A stretch of DNA of 64,000 bases from Leptospira kobayashii. GTDB taxonomy: Bacteria > Spirochaetota > Leptospiria > Leptospirales > Leptospiraceae. Positions within the stretch are counted from its first letter, which is position 1. Each line of letters starts with the position of its first letter. The stretch spans positions 3,500,001-3,564,000 of the forward strand of contig NZ_AP025028.1 in assembly GCF_003114835.2 (NCBI RefSeq). Reading direction: 5' to 3'. A program made the translations under genes and the position numbers. The notes beneath the pieces are model-generated. The model worked only from the letters and a program-made list of their open reading frames with translations, did not search any database and was not told the DNA's origin. Shown here piece by piece: positions 33,455-42,314 of the stretch.

Positions 33455-33773
33455 CGATAAATTATTCAATAGCCTTGTTAAAGGATTAAATGATGCCATT
33501 GATTACTCTAATGGGAAGAATGTTCATGGCGTTCAAGCTAAAATCGTTTCTATTCCAAAACTACCTACTTTTAAAGGAAAAGAAATTAAAAGCATCAGAA
33601 ATAAATTACATTTAACTCAGACTATATTTGCTCAAACTCTTGGTGTTTCCGAGAAAACTATTGAAGCTTGGGAATCGGGAAGAAATATTCCACAAGGCCC
33701 TGCTCAAAGAATGTTATTCGTTCTTAAAAATAATTCAAATGCACTCGACGTCCTAGGTGTTAAATACGGTTAG
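33438..33773 (+). CDS. HigA2-like HTH antitoxin
   Basis: A 111-aa XRE-family protein. The helix-turn-helix lies at about residues 52-105 (IRNKLHLTQTIFAQTLGVSEKTIEAWESG), the usual sequence of antitoxins paired with HigB2. Overlaps the toxin by 17 nt and has a GGGAGAG ribosome site. Followed by a short hairpin at 33781-33798. Confidence 0.9.
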   Translation: MVKQSNDKLFNSLVKGLNDAIDYSNGKNVHGVQAKIVSIPKLPTFKGKEIKSIRNKLHLTQTIFAQTLGVSEKTIEAWESGRNIPQGPAQRMLFVLKNNSNALDVLGVKYG

Positions 33774-33780
33774 TTAAGAT

Positions 33781-33798
33781 TGCGACGTCCTTGTCGCA
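33781..33798 (+). terminator. Short hairpin after HTH antitoxin
   Basis: TGCGAC (33781-33786) / GTCGCA (33793-33798) with a 6-nt loop, directly after the antitoxin stop. It has no following T-run, so a terminator role is weak. It may be a relative of the other short GC hairpins. Confidence 0.35.
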
Positions 33799-33812
33799 GA
33801 TCCCGAACCATC

Positions 33813-33982
33813 GGCTAACTACGCCTTACCGCTACGCTGCGGGATTCGCTTCGCTCACCCTTGCTCGGGCTGAAGCCACATTGTCCTCCGTCACGTTTCT
33901 TGCTTAGCAAGAAATCGTGCCGACGCTAACGTCCCTTTGGGACTCAGCTACGGACAACGTCGGTAAGGCTAGTTCGTTAGCC
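33813..33982 (+). repeat. attC site 26
   Basis: 170 bp. R'' GGCTAAC, R' GTTAGCC; arms CATTGTCC / GGACAACG; terminal hairpin GTCCCTTTGGGAC. Confidence 0.95.
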
Positions 33983-34207
33983 GAAATGTGGCAACTTGAT
34001 AGAAGAAATGGAAATTAACCTGTACGAATTTAGTAAGAATAAAAAGCATCACTGATCCGCAAACTGGACAATCATTCAATGTGATAATGTGACGAATTAA
34101 GGCCCTTTTCCCAAAAAGGAAGAACGAAAATGGGAAACTGCATCGAAAAAAACGCAAATTAATATTCCATTTCAGGATTTCATATCACTTCTTCTGAAAA
34201 AATAAAT

Positions 34208-34254
34208 CTTTGCAACTAAATAATAGTTGCAAAGTGATGCAAAATTTGTATAAT
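34208..34254 (+). promoter_or_regulatory. Promoter and operator of hicAB
   Basis: A perfect 11-bp inverted repeat CTTTGCAACTA (34208-34218) / TAGTTGCAAAG (34224-34234) covers the -35 region (TTGCAA 34227-34232). A consensus TATAAT is at 34249-34254. GTG start at 34263, 8 nt on. The 225 nt before the repeat hold no gene I can support. Confidence 0.7.
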
Positions 34255-34262
34255 TTCCATAA

Positions 34263-34523
34263 GTGTCAAAAATTGATAAGCTAATTGCAAGGTTTAAGGC
34301 TAAACCAAAAGATTTTACTTATGATGAGCTGAGAAAATTACTAGGGGCATTAGATTATCTAGAAGACAATTCTGGAAAGTCTTCGGGGTCTAGGGTCGCA
34401 TGGGTTCATTCAAAAACTAAGCACATAATAAGACTCCACAAGCCGCATCCTCAAAACATCCTTAAGGCTTACCAGGTTGCACAAATTTTAGACGAATTAA
34501 TCGCGGAAGGTTATATCCAATGA
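34263..34523 (+). CDS. hicA: HicA toxin
   Basis: An 86-aa member of the HicA family (double-stranded RNA-binding-like mRNA interferase), slightly longer than usual. FTYDELRKLLGALDYLEDNS...GSRVAWVHSKTKHIIRLHKPHP matches the family, including the catalytic His in RLHKPHP, and QVAQILDELIAEGYI is its usual end. Leaderless GTG start; overlaps hicB by 4 nt. Confidence 0.9.
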   Translation: MSKIDKLIARFKAKPKDFTYDELRKLLGALDYLEDNSGKSSGSRVAWVHSKTKHIIRLHKPHPQNILKAYQVAQILDELIAEGYIQ

Positions 34524-34873
34524 AAGACATTATCGAATACAAAGGTTTCCTAGGATCTCTACATTTTGATTCGGATGATGAGATTTTTTTTGGGAAGATT
34601 GAAGGCATTGAAGATCTCATTTCTTTTGAAGGCCAGTCTGTTAAAGAAATCAAAAAAGCATTTACCGAGTCCGTTAATGATTACCTGGAATTATGCAAGA
34701 AAGCAAAAAAAAGTCCTGAAAAATCTTTCAAAGGATCATTCAATGTTAGAATTTCTACCGATTTACATAGACGTGTTTATCGCAAATCTTTAATTGAAGG
34801 GATTTCGCTTAATCAATTAGTTCAACGCGCTTTGGAAAAAGAAATAGATACTAGAGCGCCACACTTCAGCTAA
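34520..34873 (+). CDS. hicB: HicB antitoxin
   Basis: A 117-aa protein with the degraded RNase H-like HicB fold (YKGFLGSLHFDSDDEIFFGKIEGIEDLISFEG, CKKAKKSPEKSFKGSF) and a C-terminal ribbon-helix-helix DNA-binding part (FNVRISTDLHRRVYRKSLIE). It neutralises HicA and represses the operon. Its stop codon TAA lies inside the R'' box of the following attC (AGCTAAC), so the recombination site and the coding sequence overlap. Confidence 0.92.
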   Translation: MKDIIEYKGFLGSLHFDSDDEIFFGKIEGIEDLISFEGQSVKEIKKAFTESVNDYLELCKKAKKSPEKSFKGSFNVRISTDLHRRVYRKSLIEGISLNQLVQRALEKEIDTRAPHFS

Positions 34874-35038
34874 CTACGCCTTACCGCTACGCTGCGGGAT
34901 TCGCTACCGCTCACCCTTGCTCGGTCTGCGACACATTGTCCTCCGTCACGTTTCTTGCTTAAGCAAGAAAACGCGCCGACGCTAACGTCTCTACGAGACT
35001 CAGCTACGGACAACGTCGGTAAGGCTAGTTCGTTATGC
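34868..35038 (+). repeat. attC site 27
   Basis: 171 bp. R'' AGCTAAC (contains the hicB stop), R' GTTATGC; arms CATTGTCC / GGACAACG. Confidence 0.95.
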
Positions 35039-35063
35039 GTAATGAGATAAAGTAAGAAACAAA

Positions 35064-35927
35064 ATGAAAAAAACAAACATCATGTATATATTATTACTTT
35101 TAGGATTTGTTCAAAGCCTAAAAAGTCAAAATGTTTATATATTTGGAGAAAATGTCAATCTTCGCGAAAATGCAGATGAAAAATCAAAAAGTTTTAAAAA
35201 AATTAGCGGAAAAGTCAACGCTACCCTTTTAGGAAACTTTGAAAATAATAACTCAGATTACAGAATTTGGTCAAAGATTCGTTTAGAAGATAATTTGGAA
35301 GGCTATGTCTATTCTGATTTTATTTACGATTCATCAATAAATACACCTCAAATAAATACAATATACCCAGAAATTGAATTCAAATATTCTGATAACAATA
35401 TAATTTTAATTAATAAAGTAAATAAAGCTGAAATTGAAACGCTATCCACTACGAAAAAAATTAAATATTTAAATCGCACCGATCAAATAAATCAATATTT
35501 ATTAATAACATATAGCATTACTGATTATGAATATCTTGGGTTTATTTATGATCTTAGTAAAAAGAAAATCGTATTCGAGCTACCAGAGAACACAATTGAT
35601 TTAATGACTTGCGGACTTCAATCGATATCTCCCCATAATTTATTTCTAATTTTAGATACCGGAACATCGCAAAATCGACAGAAATATATAATTGAAATTT
35701 CGACATGGAAATTTTTCACATTAAATAACATTCATTCTAACCTTGAGTGGGTCGCCCCAAAAACCTTTGTCTATTTTGAAACTCCCAAAAAAAATGAAAC
35801 AAAGTTGCCCATTCGGAAAGTGGATAAAAATAATGATAAACTGCAATATGTTCTTCAAGAAAAAAGAATTTGGAATAATGGAAGGATTTTCAGAACAACA
35901 AAAACTAGATACGTCTTTGAGGAGTAA
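35064..35927 (+). CDS. Secreted SH3-like protein
   Basis: A 287-aa protein with a signal peptide (KKTNIMYILLLLGFVQSLKS). A bacterial SH3 domain follows at about residues 23-85 (VYIFGENVNLRENADEKSKS ... GYVYSDFIYD). The remainder is a beta-rich domain without a name, with repeated LYD/YDLSKKKIVFEL strands. A similar but shorter lipoprotein is at 48626. Outer-surface or periplasmic role likely. Confidence 0.78.
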   Translation: MKKTNIMYILLLLGFVQSLKSQNVYIFGENVNLRENADEKSKSFKKISGKVNATLLGNFENNNSDYRIWSKIRLEDNLEGYVYSDFIYDSSINTPQINTIYPEIEFKYSDNNIILINKVNKAEIETLSTTKKIKYLNRTDQINQYLLITYSITDYEYLGFIYDLSKKKIVFELPENTIDLMTCGLQSISPHNLFLILDTGTSQNRQKYIIEISTWKFFTLNNIHSNLEWVAPKTFVYFETPKKNETKLPIRKVDKNNDKLQYVLQEKRIWNNGRIFRTTKTRYVFEE

Positions 35928-35951
35928 TTAACTCAATTATAATCTCACTAC

Positions 35952-36126
35952 GCATAACTACGGCTTATCGCTACGCTTCGGGATTCACTATCGTTCACCC
36001 TCGCTCGGGCTAAAGCCACATTCCTCTCCGTCACGTCTCTTGCATACGCAACAGTCGCGCCGACGCTAACGCCTTTCTTTAAAAGGCTCAGCTACGAGGA
36101 ACGTCGATAAGCCTAGTTCGTTAAGC
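35952..36126 (+). repeat. attC site 28
   Basis: 175 bp, the longest here. R'' GCATAAC, R' GTTAAGC; arms CATTCCTC / GAGGAACG; inner arms CGGCTTATCG / CGATAAGCC. Confidence 0.95.
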
Positions 36127-36160
36127 GAAATGACTGAAAACCTTTTATTAATTTTAAGAT

Positions 36161-36191
36161 TTGACAAAAGTATATCAGATTTGATATACTT
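36161..36191 (+). promoter_or_regulatory. Promoter and operator of RelE/HTH module
   Basis: TTGACA (36161-36166), 18 nt, TATACT (36185-36190). A perfect 10-bp inverted repeat AAGTATATCA (36168-36177) / TGATATACTT (36182-36191) overlaps the -10. ATG at 36197. Confidence 0.75.
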
Positions 36192-36196
36192 ACAAT

Positions 36197-36529
36197 ATGG
36201 CTTATAAAATTCAGCTTTTAGAACCTGCTGAAGAATTTCTTACTAATTTAGAAAGTAAGTTAAAAGCTAAATCTTTTAGAACTATCGAATTATTAAGAGA
36301 TTTTGGACCTGAATTAAGAGAACCTTTTTCCAAAAAAATTCAGAGCATTAATGATTTATTTGAATTAAGGGTTAAACAAGGATCCAATATTTGCAGATTC
36401 TTTTACTTTTTCGAAAGGGATAAAATTGTTATCATTACATCTGGGTATGTTAAGAAAGATCAAAAGACAAATAAAGATCAGTTAACAAAAGCGCAGAAGT
36501 TAATGAATTCTTTTAAGGGAGAAAAATGA
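36197..36529 (+). CDS. RelE/Gp49-like toxin
   Basis: A 110-aa protein: IQLLEPAEEFLTNLESKLKAK, LLRDFGPELREPFSKKI, LFELRVKQGSNICRFFYFFE and TSGYVKKDQKTNKDQLTKA are the blocks of Gp49-like/RelE toxins. ATG 36197 is 6 nt after the -10 box. Probable mRNA interferase, with the HTH antitoxin overlapping downstream. Confidence 0.88.
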   Translation: MAYKIQLLEPAEEFLTNLESKLKAKSFRTIELLRDFGPELREPFSKKIQSINDLFELRVKQGSNICRFFYFFERDKIVIITSGYVKKDQKTNKDQLTKAQKLMNSFKGEK

Positions 36530-36828
36530 TGAAACTTAAAACTAAAGATTTTGATTCTCTTTTAAAAAAAGAATTAAAAAATAAAGTGTTTAAAAGTGAA
36601 TATGAGGCTCTTACAAATGAATTTACTCTGGCAAAAGAAATTATTAAATTAAGAAAAAAAAGAAATTTAACACAAAAGGATTTAGCAGAAAGAATTGGAA
36701 CTTCTCAACCTGCAATTGCTAGAATAGAATCAGGTAATTACAAGAATCTTTCTCTTTCATTTATTAATAGATTAGCTAAAGCACTAGATGCTGAGCCAAT
36801 AATTCATTTAAAAAGCAAAAGTGCTTAA
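36526..36828 (+). CDS. HTH antitoxin
   Basis: A 100-aa XRE-family antitoxin. N-terminal DFDSLLKKELKNKVFKSEYEA helix, helix-turn-helix at about residues 45-90 (NLTQKDLAERIGTSQPAIAR then GNYKNLSLSFINRLAKALDA). Two adjacent ATGs (36526, 36529); GGGAG precedes both. Partner of the RelE-like toxin. Confidence 0.9.
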   Translation: MMKLKTKDFDSLLKKELKNKVFKSEYEALTNEFTLAKEIIKLRKKRNLTQKDLAERIGTSQPAIARIESGNYKNLSLSFINRLAKALDAEPIIHLKSKSA

Positions 36829-36844
36829 TCTCATCAGCCACTTC

Positions 36845-37016
36845 GCTTAACTACGCCTTACCGCTACACTGCGGGATTCACTTCGTTCACCCTTGCTCGG
36901 CCTTCGGCACATTGTCCTCCGTCACGTTTCTTGCCTAAGCAAGAAAGCGTGCCGACGCTAACGCCTTCACAGAAGGCTCAGCTACGGACAACGTCGGTAA
37001 GGCTAGGTCGTTATCT
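36845..37016 (+). repeat. attC site 29
   Basis: 172 bp. R'' GCTTAAC, R' GTTATCT (the only GTTATCT among the intact sites); arms CATTGTCC / GGACAACG; right end CTAGGTCG. Confidence 0.95.
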
Positions 37017-37094
37017 GCCATGCCAAAATTTAATATTTGAATCAAATTTCGGTTAATATATAATTATGGCATGTAAAGCGCTTTTATAAATTAT

Positions 37095-38681
37095 ATGGTC
37101 AATATAAAGTTTGTCGATCCAGGCAAATACAAAGCTTCAATCACTGGAGTTTTCACGAATTTGCTTCTGTGGGATAAGGAATATCTTTGGTTAAGTCTAG
37201 CCCAAAGTTTGACGAATCATTTTAAAGGAAAGCTCCTATATGATCCTATCGTAAATATAGACTCTCTATCAAAGTTAATAAGGTTTCTAGAAAGGCTGCC
37301 TAGTTTTGGTTTTATTATACCTTCAACTAAGCAAAGAACCGAATTACTTAAACGTATCAATTCTCTAGATCAAAGATATGAACTTAAGGATAAGAACAAC
37401 ACTGTTGATTCCTATCTTCTCCAACTTTACTTTCGACAATGGGAGTTCAGCGGTACCAATCAAAAATATAAAATTATTATTACTTCACAAGCATTTTCAC
37501 CAATCAGTAAAATCGCAAACGCTAATGAAAATGCAGAGAAATGTTTAAGGAAGAAATACAACACCTCATACTTGCAATATGAAGCGTATATGTTTATGCT
37601 CTATACTTTCTTCTTCTCAAATGGTGGATTTGGAAATTTCGGGGGACACCTACAAAGTGCAAAAAATAAATCTGAACAAATCGCTTTTTCGAATTTCCTA
37701 GATCTAATTTCAGTTACCAAAGGAAATTTACGAAAAAAAAGCAAAAAGGAGAAGTATAATGTCAGAAAACCATTCTACATAAATTTATCGTTATTGCAAG
37801 ATTTTCCAATAATCAATGCAAAAGAAAATCACTTCATCTGTCCATCAATATCATACCTGTTAAATCGCTTTGCTAAAGGAACCTATCACGATATAAATGA
37901 ATTTTATTTAGAGAACAATGAAGGTACAAAAGAGAAAGAGGAGTTCTCCCGCCAATATGGGCTAGTTCTTGAAAAAATTTCCTCTAAATTTTTAAGTGAT
38001 AACAAAGGTAAACATCGAGTTTCTGAAGAATTCATCTTTGATAGCAAAAAAAAACTCAAATCCGCAGATTTGCATCTTTATTATAATGGGAATATCGGAA
38101 TTATACAAATTAAAAATAAAAGGTTAACTCTCAAATCCCTGTCTGGAGATATTAATGCTTATCAAGTAGATTTCCAAAAAGGGATTATGCGTGGCATTGA
38201 ACAATCCACTAAACTTCTAAATAATCAATTATATATAGAAGAACTAAAAAATAGACTGAATGTAGACAGGTTTACTAAGATTTACTATATAAATATTAAT
38301 CCGGAAGAATACGTGGTAGACCATTTATTTCAATATAACAAAATCTCTTTAAATTATATAAAAGAAAATTTAAAAAACCCTGAATTCATAGGGATACCCT
38401 ACTTTGTAATAAACCTAAGTCTTGAAACCTTTTTTATGTTAATAGAAATTACAAATGAGAATTCTATATCCTTCAATGTAATTTTAGATCAATATTTATC
38501 ATACAGAAATAAGTTAGAATTGAAATACGATGTAGCAACCGATGGTATTCCAAAAAATTTTGAAGAATTTATCCGCGATAACCCTTATTTTAAAAAAACT
38601 CAATTTATATATTCAGACAATATATATAAATCGATTATAGAAAACACTGAAGAAGAAATTCAGAAAAGATTCAATTTTTGA
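37095..38681 (+). CDS. Unknown 528-aa protein with nuclease-like core
   Basis: Largest single unknown in the window except the RT. Around residues 320-345, KLKSADLHLYYNGNIGIIQI followed by KNKRL looks like a PD-(D/E)XK active site (Asp, then a beta strand ending Q-x-K instead of E-x-K), and DINAYQVDFQKGIMRGIEQS provides the helix that usually follows. The N-terminal 250 residues are helical. A restriction-like or defence nuclease is plausible. The Gln in place of Glu is as seen in some REase families. Cassette with rare end tags GTTATCT/AGATAAC. Confidence 0.62.
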   Translation: MVNIKFVDPGKYKASITGVFTNLLLWDKEYLWLSLAQSLTNHFKGKLLYDPIVNIDSLSKLIRFLERLPSFGFIIPSTKQRTELLKRINSLDQRYELKDKNNTVDSYLLQLYFRQWEFSGTNQKYKIIITSQAFSPISKIANANENAEKCLRKKYNTSYLQYEAYMFMLYTFFFSNGGFGNFGGHLQSAKNKSEQIAFSNFLDLISVTKGNLRKKSKKEKYNVRKPFYINLSLLQDFPIINAKENHFICPSISYLLNRFAKGTYHDINEFYLENNEGTKEKEEFSRQYGLVLEKISSKFLSDNKGKHRVSEEFIFDSKKKLKSADLHLYYNGNIGIIQIKNKRLTLKSLSGDINAYQVDFQKGIMRGIEQSTKLLNNQLYIEELKNRLNVDRFTKIYYININPEEYVVDHLFQYNKISLNYIKENLKNPEFIGIPYFVINLSLETFFMLIEITNENSISFNVILDQYLSYRNKLELKYDVATDGIPKNFEEFIRDNPYFKKTQFIYSDNIYKSIIENTEEEIQKRFNF

Positions 38682-38711
38682 TGATAGTTTTTTACAATCA
38701 CTCGGCACGGC

Positions 38712-38884
38712 AGATAACTACGCCTTACCGCTACGCTGCGGGATTCGCTTTCGCTCACCCTTGCTCGGTCTTCGACACATTGTCCTCCGTCACGTTTCTT
38801 GCTTAAGCAAGAAAACGCGCCGACGCTAACGCCTGCATCGCAGGCTCAGCTACGGACAACGTCGGTAAGGCTAGTTCGTTATGC
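38712..38884 (+). repeat. attC site 30
   Basis: 173 bp. R'' AGATAAC, exactly complementary to the rare R' tag GTTATCT that opens this cassette at 37010; R' GTTATGC; arms CATTGTCC / GGACAACG. Confidence 0.95.
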
Positions 38885-38920
38885 GCAATGTGGCCAACAA
38901 ACTAGTATTTTCAATCATAT

Positions 38921-39931
38921 ATGGATCTTTTCACCCCTGTAATCCCAAAAGAATCATGGCATCCTTATTTTAAAAATATTCAGGATAAGCCGAATGGCTT
39001 TACTTGTGATGTTCTGGTAGATTGGGCAAAAGGATTTGTAGACCGAGATAACAAATTCGTTAAAGAATTTCAATCAACTTTCAATTCTTCTTTTTGGGAA
39101 CTATATCTATTTGCTTTATTTAAATCTATGTCTTTCAATATCGATTTTAGCAAAGACAGACCTGATTTTGTTATTACCGCTCCAATACCATTTTTAGTTG
39201 AAGCTACCGTCGCACTTAATGCACAAAACAAGCCTCCCGAACATTTAAGAATAAATTTTTCTCCCCCAGATGATTTAAATAAATTTAATAATGACCAAAT
39301 CATTCGTGTAGCTAATAGCATACATTCTAAAATAAAAAAATATAGAGAGTCATATCACAAACTAAATCATGTAAAAAACCTCCCCCTTTGTCATTGCTAT
39401 TAATACATTTGATGCGCCTTATAGTTTCTTAGGATCTTTTCGAGCAGTAGAAGCATTTTTATATAAGTATTACGTAGACGAACAAGCCTACATAAAGCAT
39501 GGAGGTGCTCTTGGAGGGGTTAATTTATCCAAAGCATATAAAGATAATAATAGTTCAGTAGAACTCGGTATATTTTCTGATCCTTCGTATTCTGAAGTAA
39601 GTGCAATAATCTTCAATTCCTGTGCAACAATGGGAAAAGTGAGAGCTCTCTCAAGAGATCCAAATTCTAATCTTATATTTCAAGCACTTAGGTTCAACCC
39701 CAATGCACATAAACCATATTCCATCAAAGAGAAAAAAGCGATTATAATGAGACTCTCATAGATGGATTGAGAGTATATCATAATCCTTATGCAATACATC
39801 CTCTAGATCCAGATGTTTTTAGAAAGGACGATGTTGTTCAAATATCAGGATGTCATGAGAATAAACTATTTGGCGAGCAACCGGAAGGTCACCTACTGTT
39901 CAGAGAAGTTACATTATTTCCTGAAGATTAA
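38921..39931 (+). pseudogene. Unknown gene with two frameshifts
   Basis: ATG 38921 opens a frame that ends at 39403. The protein continues in a second frame (PFVIAINTFDAPYSFLGSF ... NPNAHKPYSIKEKK) until about 39735, and in a third frame (DYNETLIDGLRVYHNPYAIH ... FREVTLFPED) to the stop at 39931. The breaks fall in A/C and A runs (near 39375 and 39733). The full product would be about 335 aa. DRPDFVI...FLVEAT in part 1 hints at a nuclease-like D...E. Family not recognised. Sequencing error cannot be excluded. Confidence 0.7.
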
Positions 39932-39952
39932 GCCACTTAGAAACCACACTGC

Positions 39953-40126
39953 GCATAACTACGGCTTATCGCTACGCTTCGGGATTCACTATTGTTCACC
40001 CTCGCTCGGGCTAAAGCCACATTGGTCTCCGTCACGTTTCTTGCTTAGCAAGAAAGCGTGCCGACGGTAACGCCTGCATTTGCAGGCTCACCTACGACCA
40101 ACGTCGATAAGCCTAGTTCGTTAGTC
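39953..40126 (+). repeat. attC site 31
   Basis: 174 bp. R'' GCATAAC, R' GTTAGTC (unique); arms CATTGGTC / GACCAACG; inner arms CGGCTTATCG / CGATAAGCC. Confidence 0.95.
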
Positions 40127-40190
40127 GCAATAGCGTGAAATCTCAGTTTTAAATCAAAAAAAAATGAGAAAATATTTAGCAATAATTTGA

Positions 40191-40219
40191 TTGACTTACA
40201 CAAGCCATTGTGTAAGAAT
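40191..40219 (+). promoter_or_regulatory. Promoter and operator of vapBC (2)
   Basis: TTGACT (40191-40196), 17 nt, AAGAAT (40214-40219). A perfect 9-bp inverted repeat CTTACACAA (40195-40203) / TTGTGTAAG (40208-40216) fills the spacer. Confidence 0.6.
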
Positions 40220-40229
40220 TAAAGTAATT

Positions 40230-40424
40230 ATGGCCACTAATCTAAACATCGACTCAAAATTACTTGATGAAGCATACTCAATAAGTGGCTTAAAAACCAA
40301 AAGGGAAACTGTAAACACAGCGCTTATTGAGTTTATCAAGAAACATAAACAGAAAGAAATTATAAAGTTTTTTAATACAATTGAATACGACCCAAAAGCC
40401 GATTATAAAAAACTTCGAGGGTAA
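40230..40424 (+). CDS. vapB: VapB antitoxin
   Basis: A 64-aa protein from ATG 40230; an upstream in-frame TTG at 40191 would cover the -35 box. TNLNIDSKLLDEAYSISGLK, TKRETVNTALIEFIKKHKQ is the VapB ribbon-helix-helix of the type II (Antitoxin_11-like) group, and FFNTIEYDPKADYKKLRG is the toxin-binding tail. Twenty-one nt before vapC. Confidence 0.88.
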   Translation: MATNLNIDSKLLDEAYSISGLKTKRETVNTALIEFIKKHKQKEIIKFFNTIEYDPKADYKKLRG

Positions 40425-40445
40425 TAACGATCTAATTTCAAAGTA

Positions 40446-40871
40446 ATGAATTTACTTATTGATACTTCTGTTTGGTCAGAAGCACTTAGACGCAAAAACA
40501 AATCCGTTAATTCCGAGGACACTTTCCTTTTTCAAATAATTAAAAATGAAGAAGAAATTTTCTTAACTGGGATTATCCTACAAGAAATATTAACGGGTAT
40601 CAAAAATCAGAAACTCTTTGATGAAATCAATGATCATCTTCGGTTCTTTAATTTTATAAATCCTACAAACAAGGATCATATTCTTGCTGCACAATTAAGA
40701 AATGATTTAGCAAAAAAAGGAATAACTGTTGCTTCAATTGATGTCTTAATTGCTCAAATGGCCATTTCAAACAATTTAACTCTTGCGACTTATGATTCTG
40801 ATTTCGAAAAAATTGCTGCAAATTCAAAATTAAGAATCTTAAACTTCAACCAGTATTACATTAAGAAATAA
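40446..40871 (+). CDS. vapC: VapC PIN toxin
   Basis: A 141-aa PIN RNase: NLLIDTSVWSEALRRKN (Asp6), LTGIILQEILTGI (Glu), TVASIDVLIAQMAI (Asp) and LATYDSDFEKIA (last Asp): all four acidic positions are present. Likely cuts tRNA or rRNA. Pair with the vapB just upstream. Confidence 0.92.
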   Translation: MNLLIDTSVWSEALRRKNKSVNSEDTFLFQIIKNEEEIFLTGIILQEILTGIKNQKLFDEINDHLRFFNFINPTNKDHILAAQLRNDLAKKGITVASIDVLIAQMAISNNLTLATYDSDFEKIAANSKLRILNFNQYYIKK

Positions 40872-40884
40872 ATCACGCAACTGC

Positions 40885-41054
40885 GACTAACTACGCCTTA
40901 CCGCTACGCTGCGGGATTCACTACGTTCACCCTTGCTCGGGCTATGCCACATTGTCCTCCGTCACGTTTCTTGCTTAGCAAGAAAGCGTGCCGACGCTAA
41001 CGCCTCCCCGGAGGCTCAGCTACGGACAACGTCGGTAAGGCTAGTTCGTTATAC
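40885..41054 (+). repeat. attC site 32
   Basis: 170 bp. R'' GACTAAC, complementary to the unique tag GTTAGTC opening this cassette; R' GTTATAC; arms CATTGTCC / GGACAACG. Confidence 0.95.
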
Positions 41055-41287
41055 GCAATAGCCCAAATTTTTTGAATCAAATGCAGTATTGATTAATTTA
41101 AATAGATTAGGCATTTACGAAAAAAGAAGATTCATTTACAATTCTTCAAATTTTGAAAAGGGGTCGGGATTTTGCTAATTTACATTTAAATACGTAATCG
41201 TTATTTTTTTTGAAATCTTGGATAAACTGAATATTTTGGTTGCCATCAATAAAATCATGTTATTACATTGTGGTAACAGGTACAAAA

Positions 41288-41500
41288 ATGTTAAAAAAAC
41301 TCGTTCAACACGGAAATAGTTCGGCTCTAGTAATTGAAAAACCTATACTAGAACTACTAAATATTGATCTAAATACAACTCTTGAAGTCACTACTGATGG
41401 TAAGTCTCTAATCATTAAACCGGCGAATAAAAGTATTTTAAAATCATTGGACAAAATTAATAAAAACCATTCTAAAACATTGAAAAAACTTTCTCAATGA
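41288..41500 (+). CDS. AbrB-type antitoxin of Doc module
   Basis: A 70-aa protein from ATG 41288. LKKLVQHGNSSALVIEKPIL and LEVTTDGKSLIIKPANKSI form the MazE/AbrB swapped-hairpin DNA-binding fold. Overlaps the Fic/Doc gene by ATGA. The 230 nt between the attC and this gene contain only a weak TTGCCA/TTACAT promoter candidate (41240-41268) and no other gene. Confidence 0.82.
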   Translation: MLKKLVQHGNSSALVIEKPILELLNIDLNTTLEVTTDGKSLIIKPANKSILKSLDKINKNHSKTLKKLSQ

Positions 41501-41898
41501 ATCAAAATGAAATCATCTTTCTTAGTTTAGAAGATATTTTAATTATTCATTCTAACCAAATTGAGTTATATGGTGGCTCAGCAGAAATTAGAGACCTGGG
41601 CTTGCTTCAGTCCGCAATTAGCCAACCATTGGCATCATTTGATGGAGTCAATTTTCACGATTCCATTTTTGATAAGGCCGCAGCCTACCTTTTCCATATT
41701 TGTAAAAACCATCCGTTCATTGATGGTAACAAACGCGTAGCTCTTGCCACTTCATTAGTTTTTCTCGATTTAAATGGATTCGAAGTTTTGGATCCTAATG
41801 AAATTCTCTATGACCTAGTTATAGCAGTTGCTGAAGGAAATATAAAAATAGAAGAAGTGAGTGAGAAGTTAAAGCTATTAGCACAATTTTCTCTCTGA
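41497..41898 (+). CDS. doc: Doc (death-on-curing) Fic-family toxin
   Basis: A 133-aa Fic/Doc protein. FLSLEDILIIHSNQIELYGG and DLGLLQSAISQP are the Doc N-terminus. The active site HPFIDGNKRVALAT matches HxFxxGNKR. Doc phosphorylates and inactivates EF-Tu in the known Phd-Doc system. Here the partner is an AbrB-type rather than Phd-type antitoxin, as is common for this branch. Confidence 0.93.
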   Translation: MNQNEIIFLSLEDILIIHSNQIELYGGSAEIRDLGLLQSAISQPLASFDGVNFHDSIFDKAAAYLFHICKNHPFIDGNKRVALATSLVFLDLNGFEVLDPNEILYDLVIAVAEGNIKIEEVSEKLKLLAQFSL

Positions 41899-41915
41899 AC
41901 GATCAGGGCTACTGC

Positions 41916-42088
41916 GTATAACTACGCCTTACCGCTACGCTACGGGATTCGCTATCGCTCACCCTTGCTCGGGCTAAAGCCACATTGTCCTCCGTCACGT
42001 TTCTTGCGAAAGCAAGAAAACGCGCCGACGCTAACGCCTCCACAGAGGCTCAGCTACGGACAACGTCGGTAAGGCTAGTTCGTTATGC
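41916..42088 (+). repeat. attC site 33
   Basis: 173 bp. R'' GTATAAC, R' GTTATGC; arms CATTGTCC / GGACAACG; one base change (CTACGCTACGG). Confidence 0.95.
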
Positions 42089-42279
42089 GTAATGCTTGAA
42101 AATTTAATCATTAAACAAAAGAAAAATATAAAGTTAGAAAGAGCGTAAAGCGGATCTAGAAAACTATAGAAAATGGTTCTTTATGGCAATAAGCCATTCG
42201 GTCGCAGGATTGAGACTCCTTGATCAAAGTTGTCAAAAACTAAATACCCAACAAAACAGAAAATTGAAAATAATGGTGA

Positions 42280-42308
42280 TTGACACCACTAGCTTAATCC
42301 GCTAGTAT
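42280..42308 (+). promoter_or_regulatory. Promoter and operator of higBA
   Basis: TTGACA (42280-42285), 17 nt, TAGTAT (42303-42308). Inverted repeat ACTAGC (42288-42293) / GCTAGT (42301-42306) overlaps the -10. GTG start at 42315. The 190 nt before it (42089-42279) hold no supported gene. Confidence 0.7.
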
Positions 42309-42314
42309 TGACAT

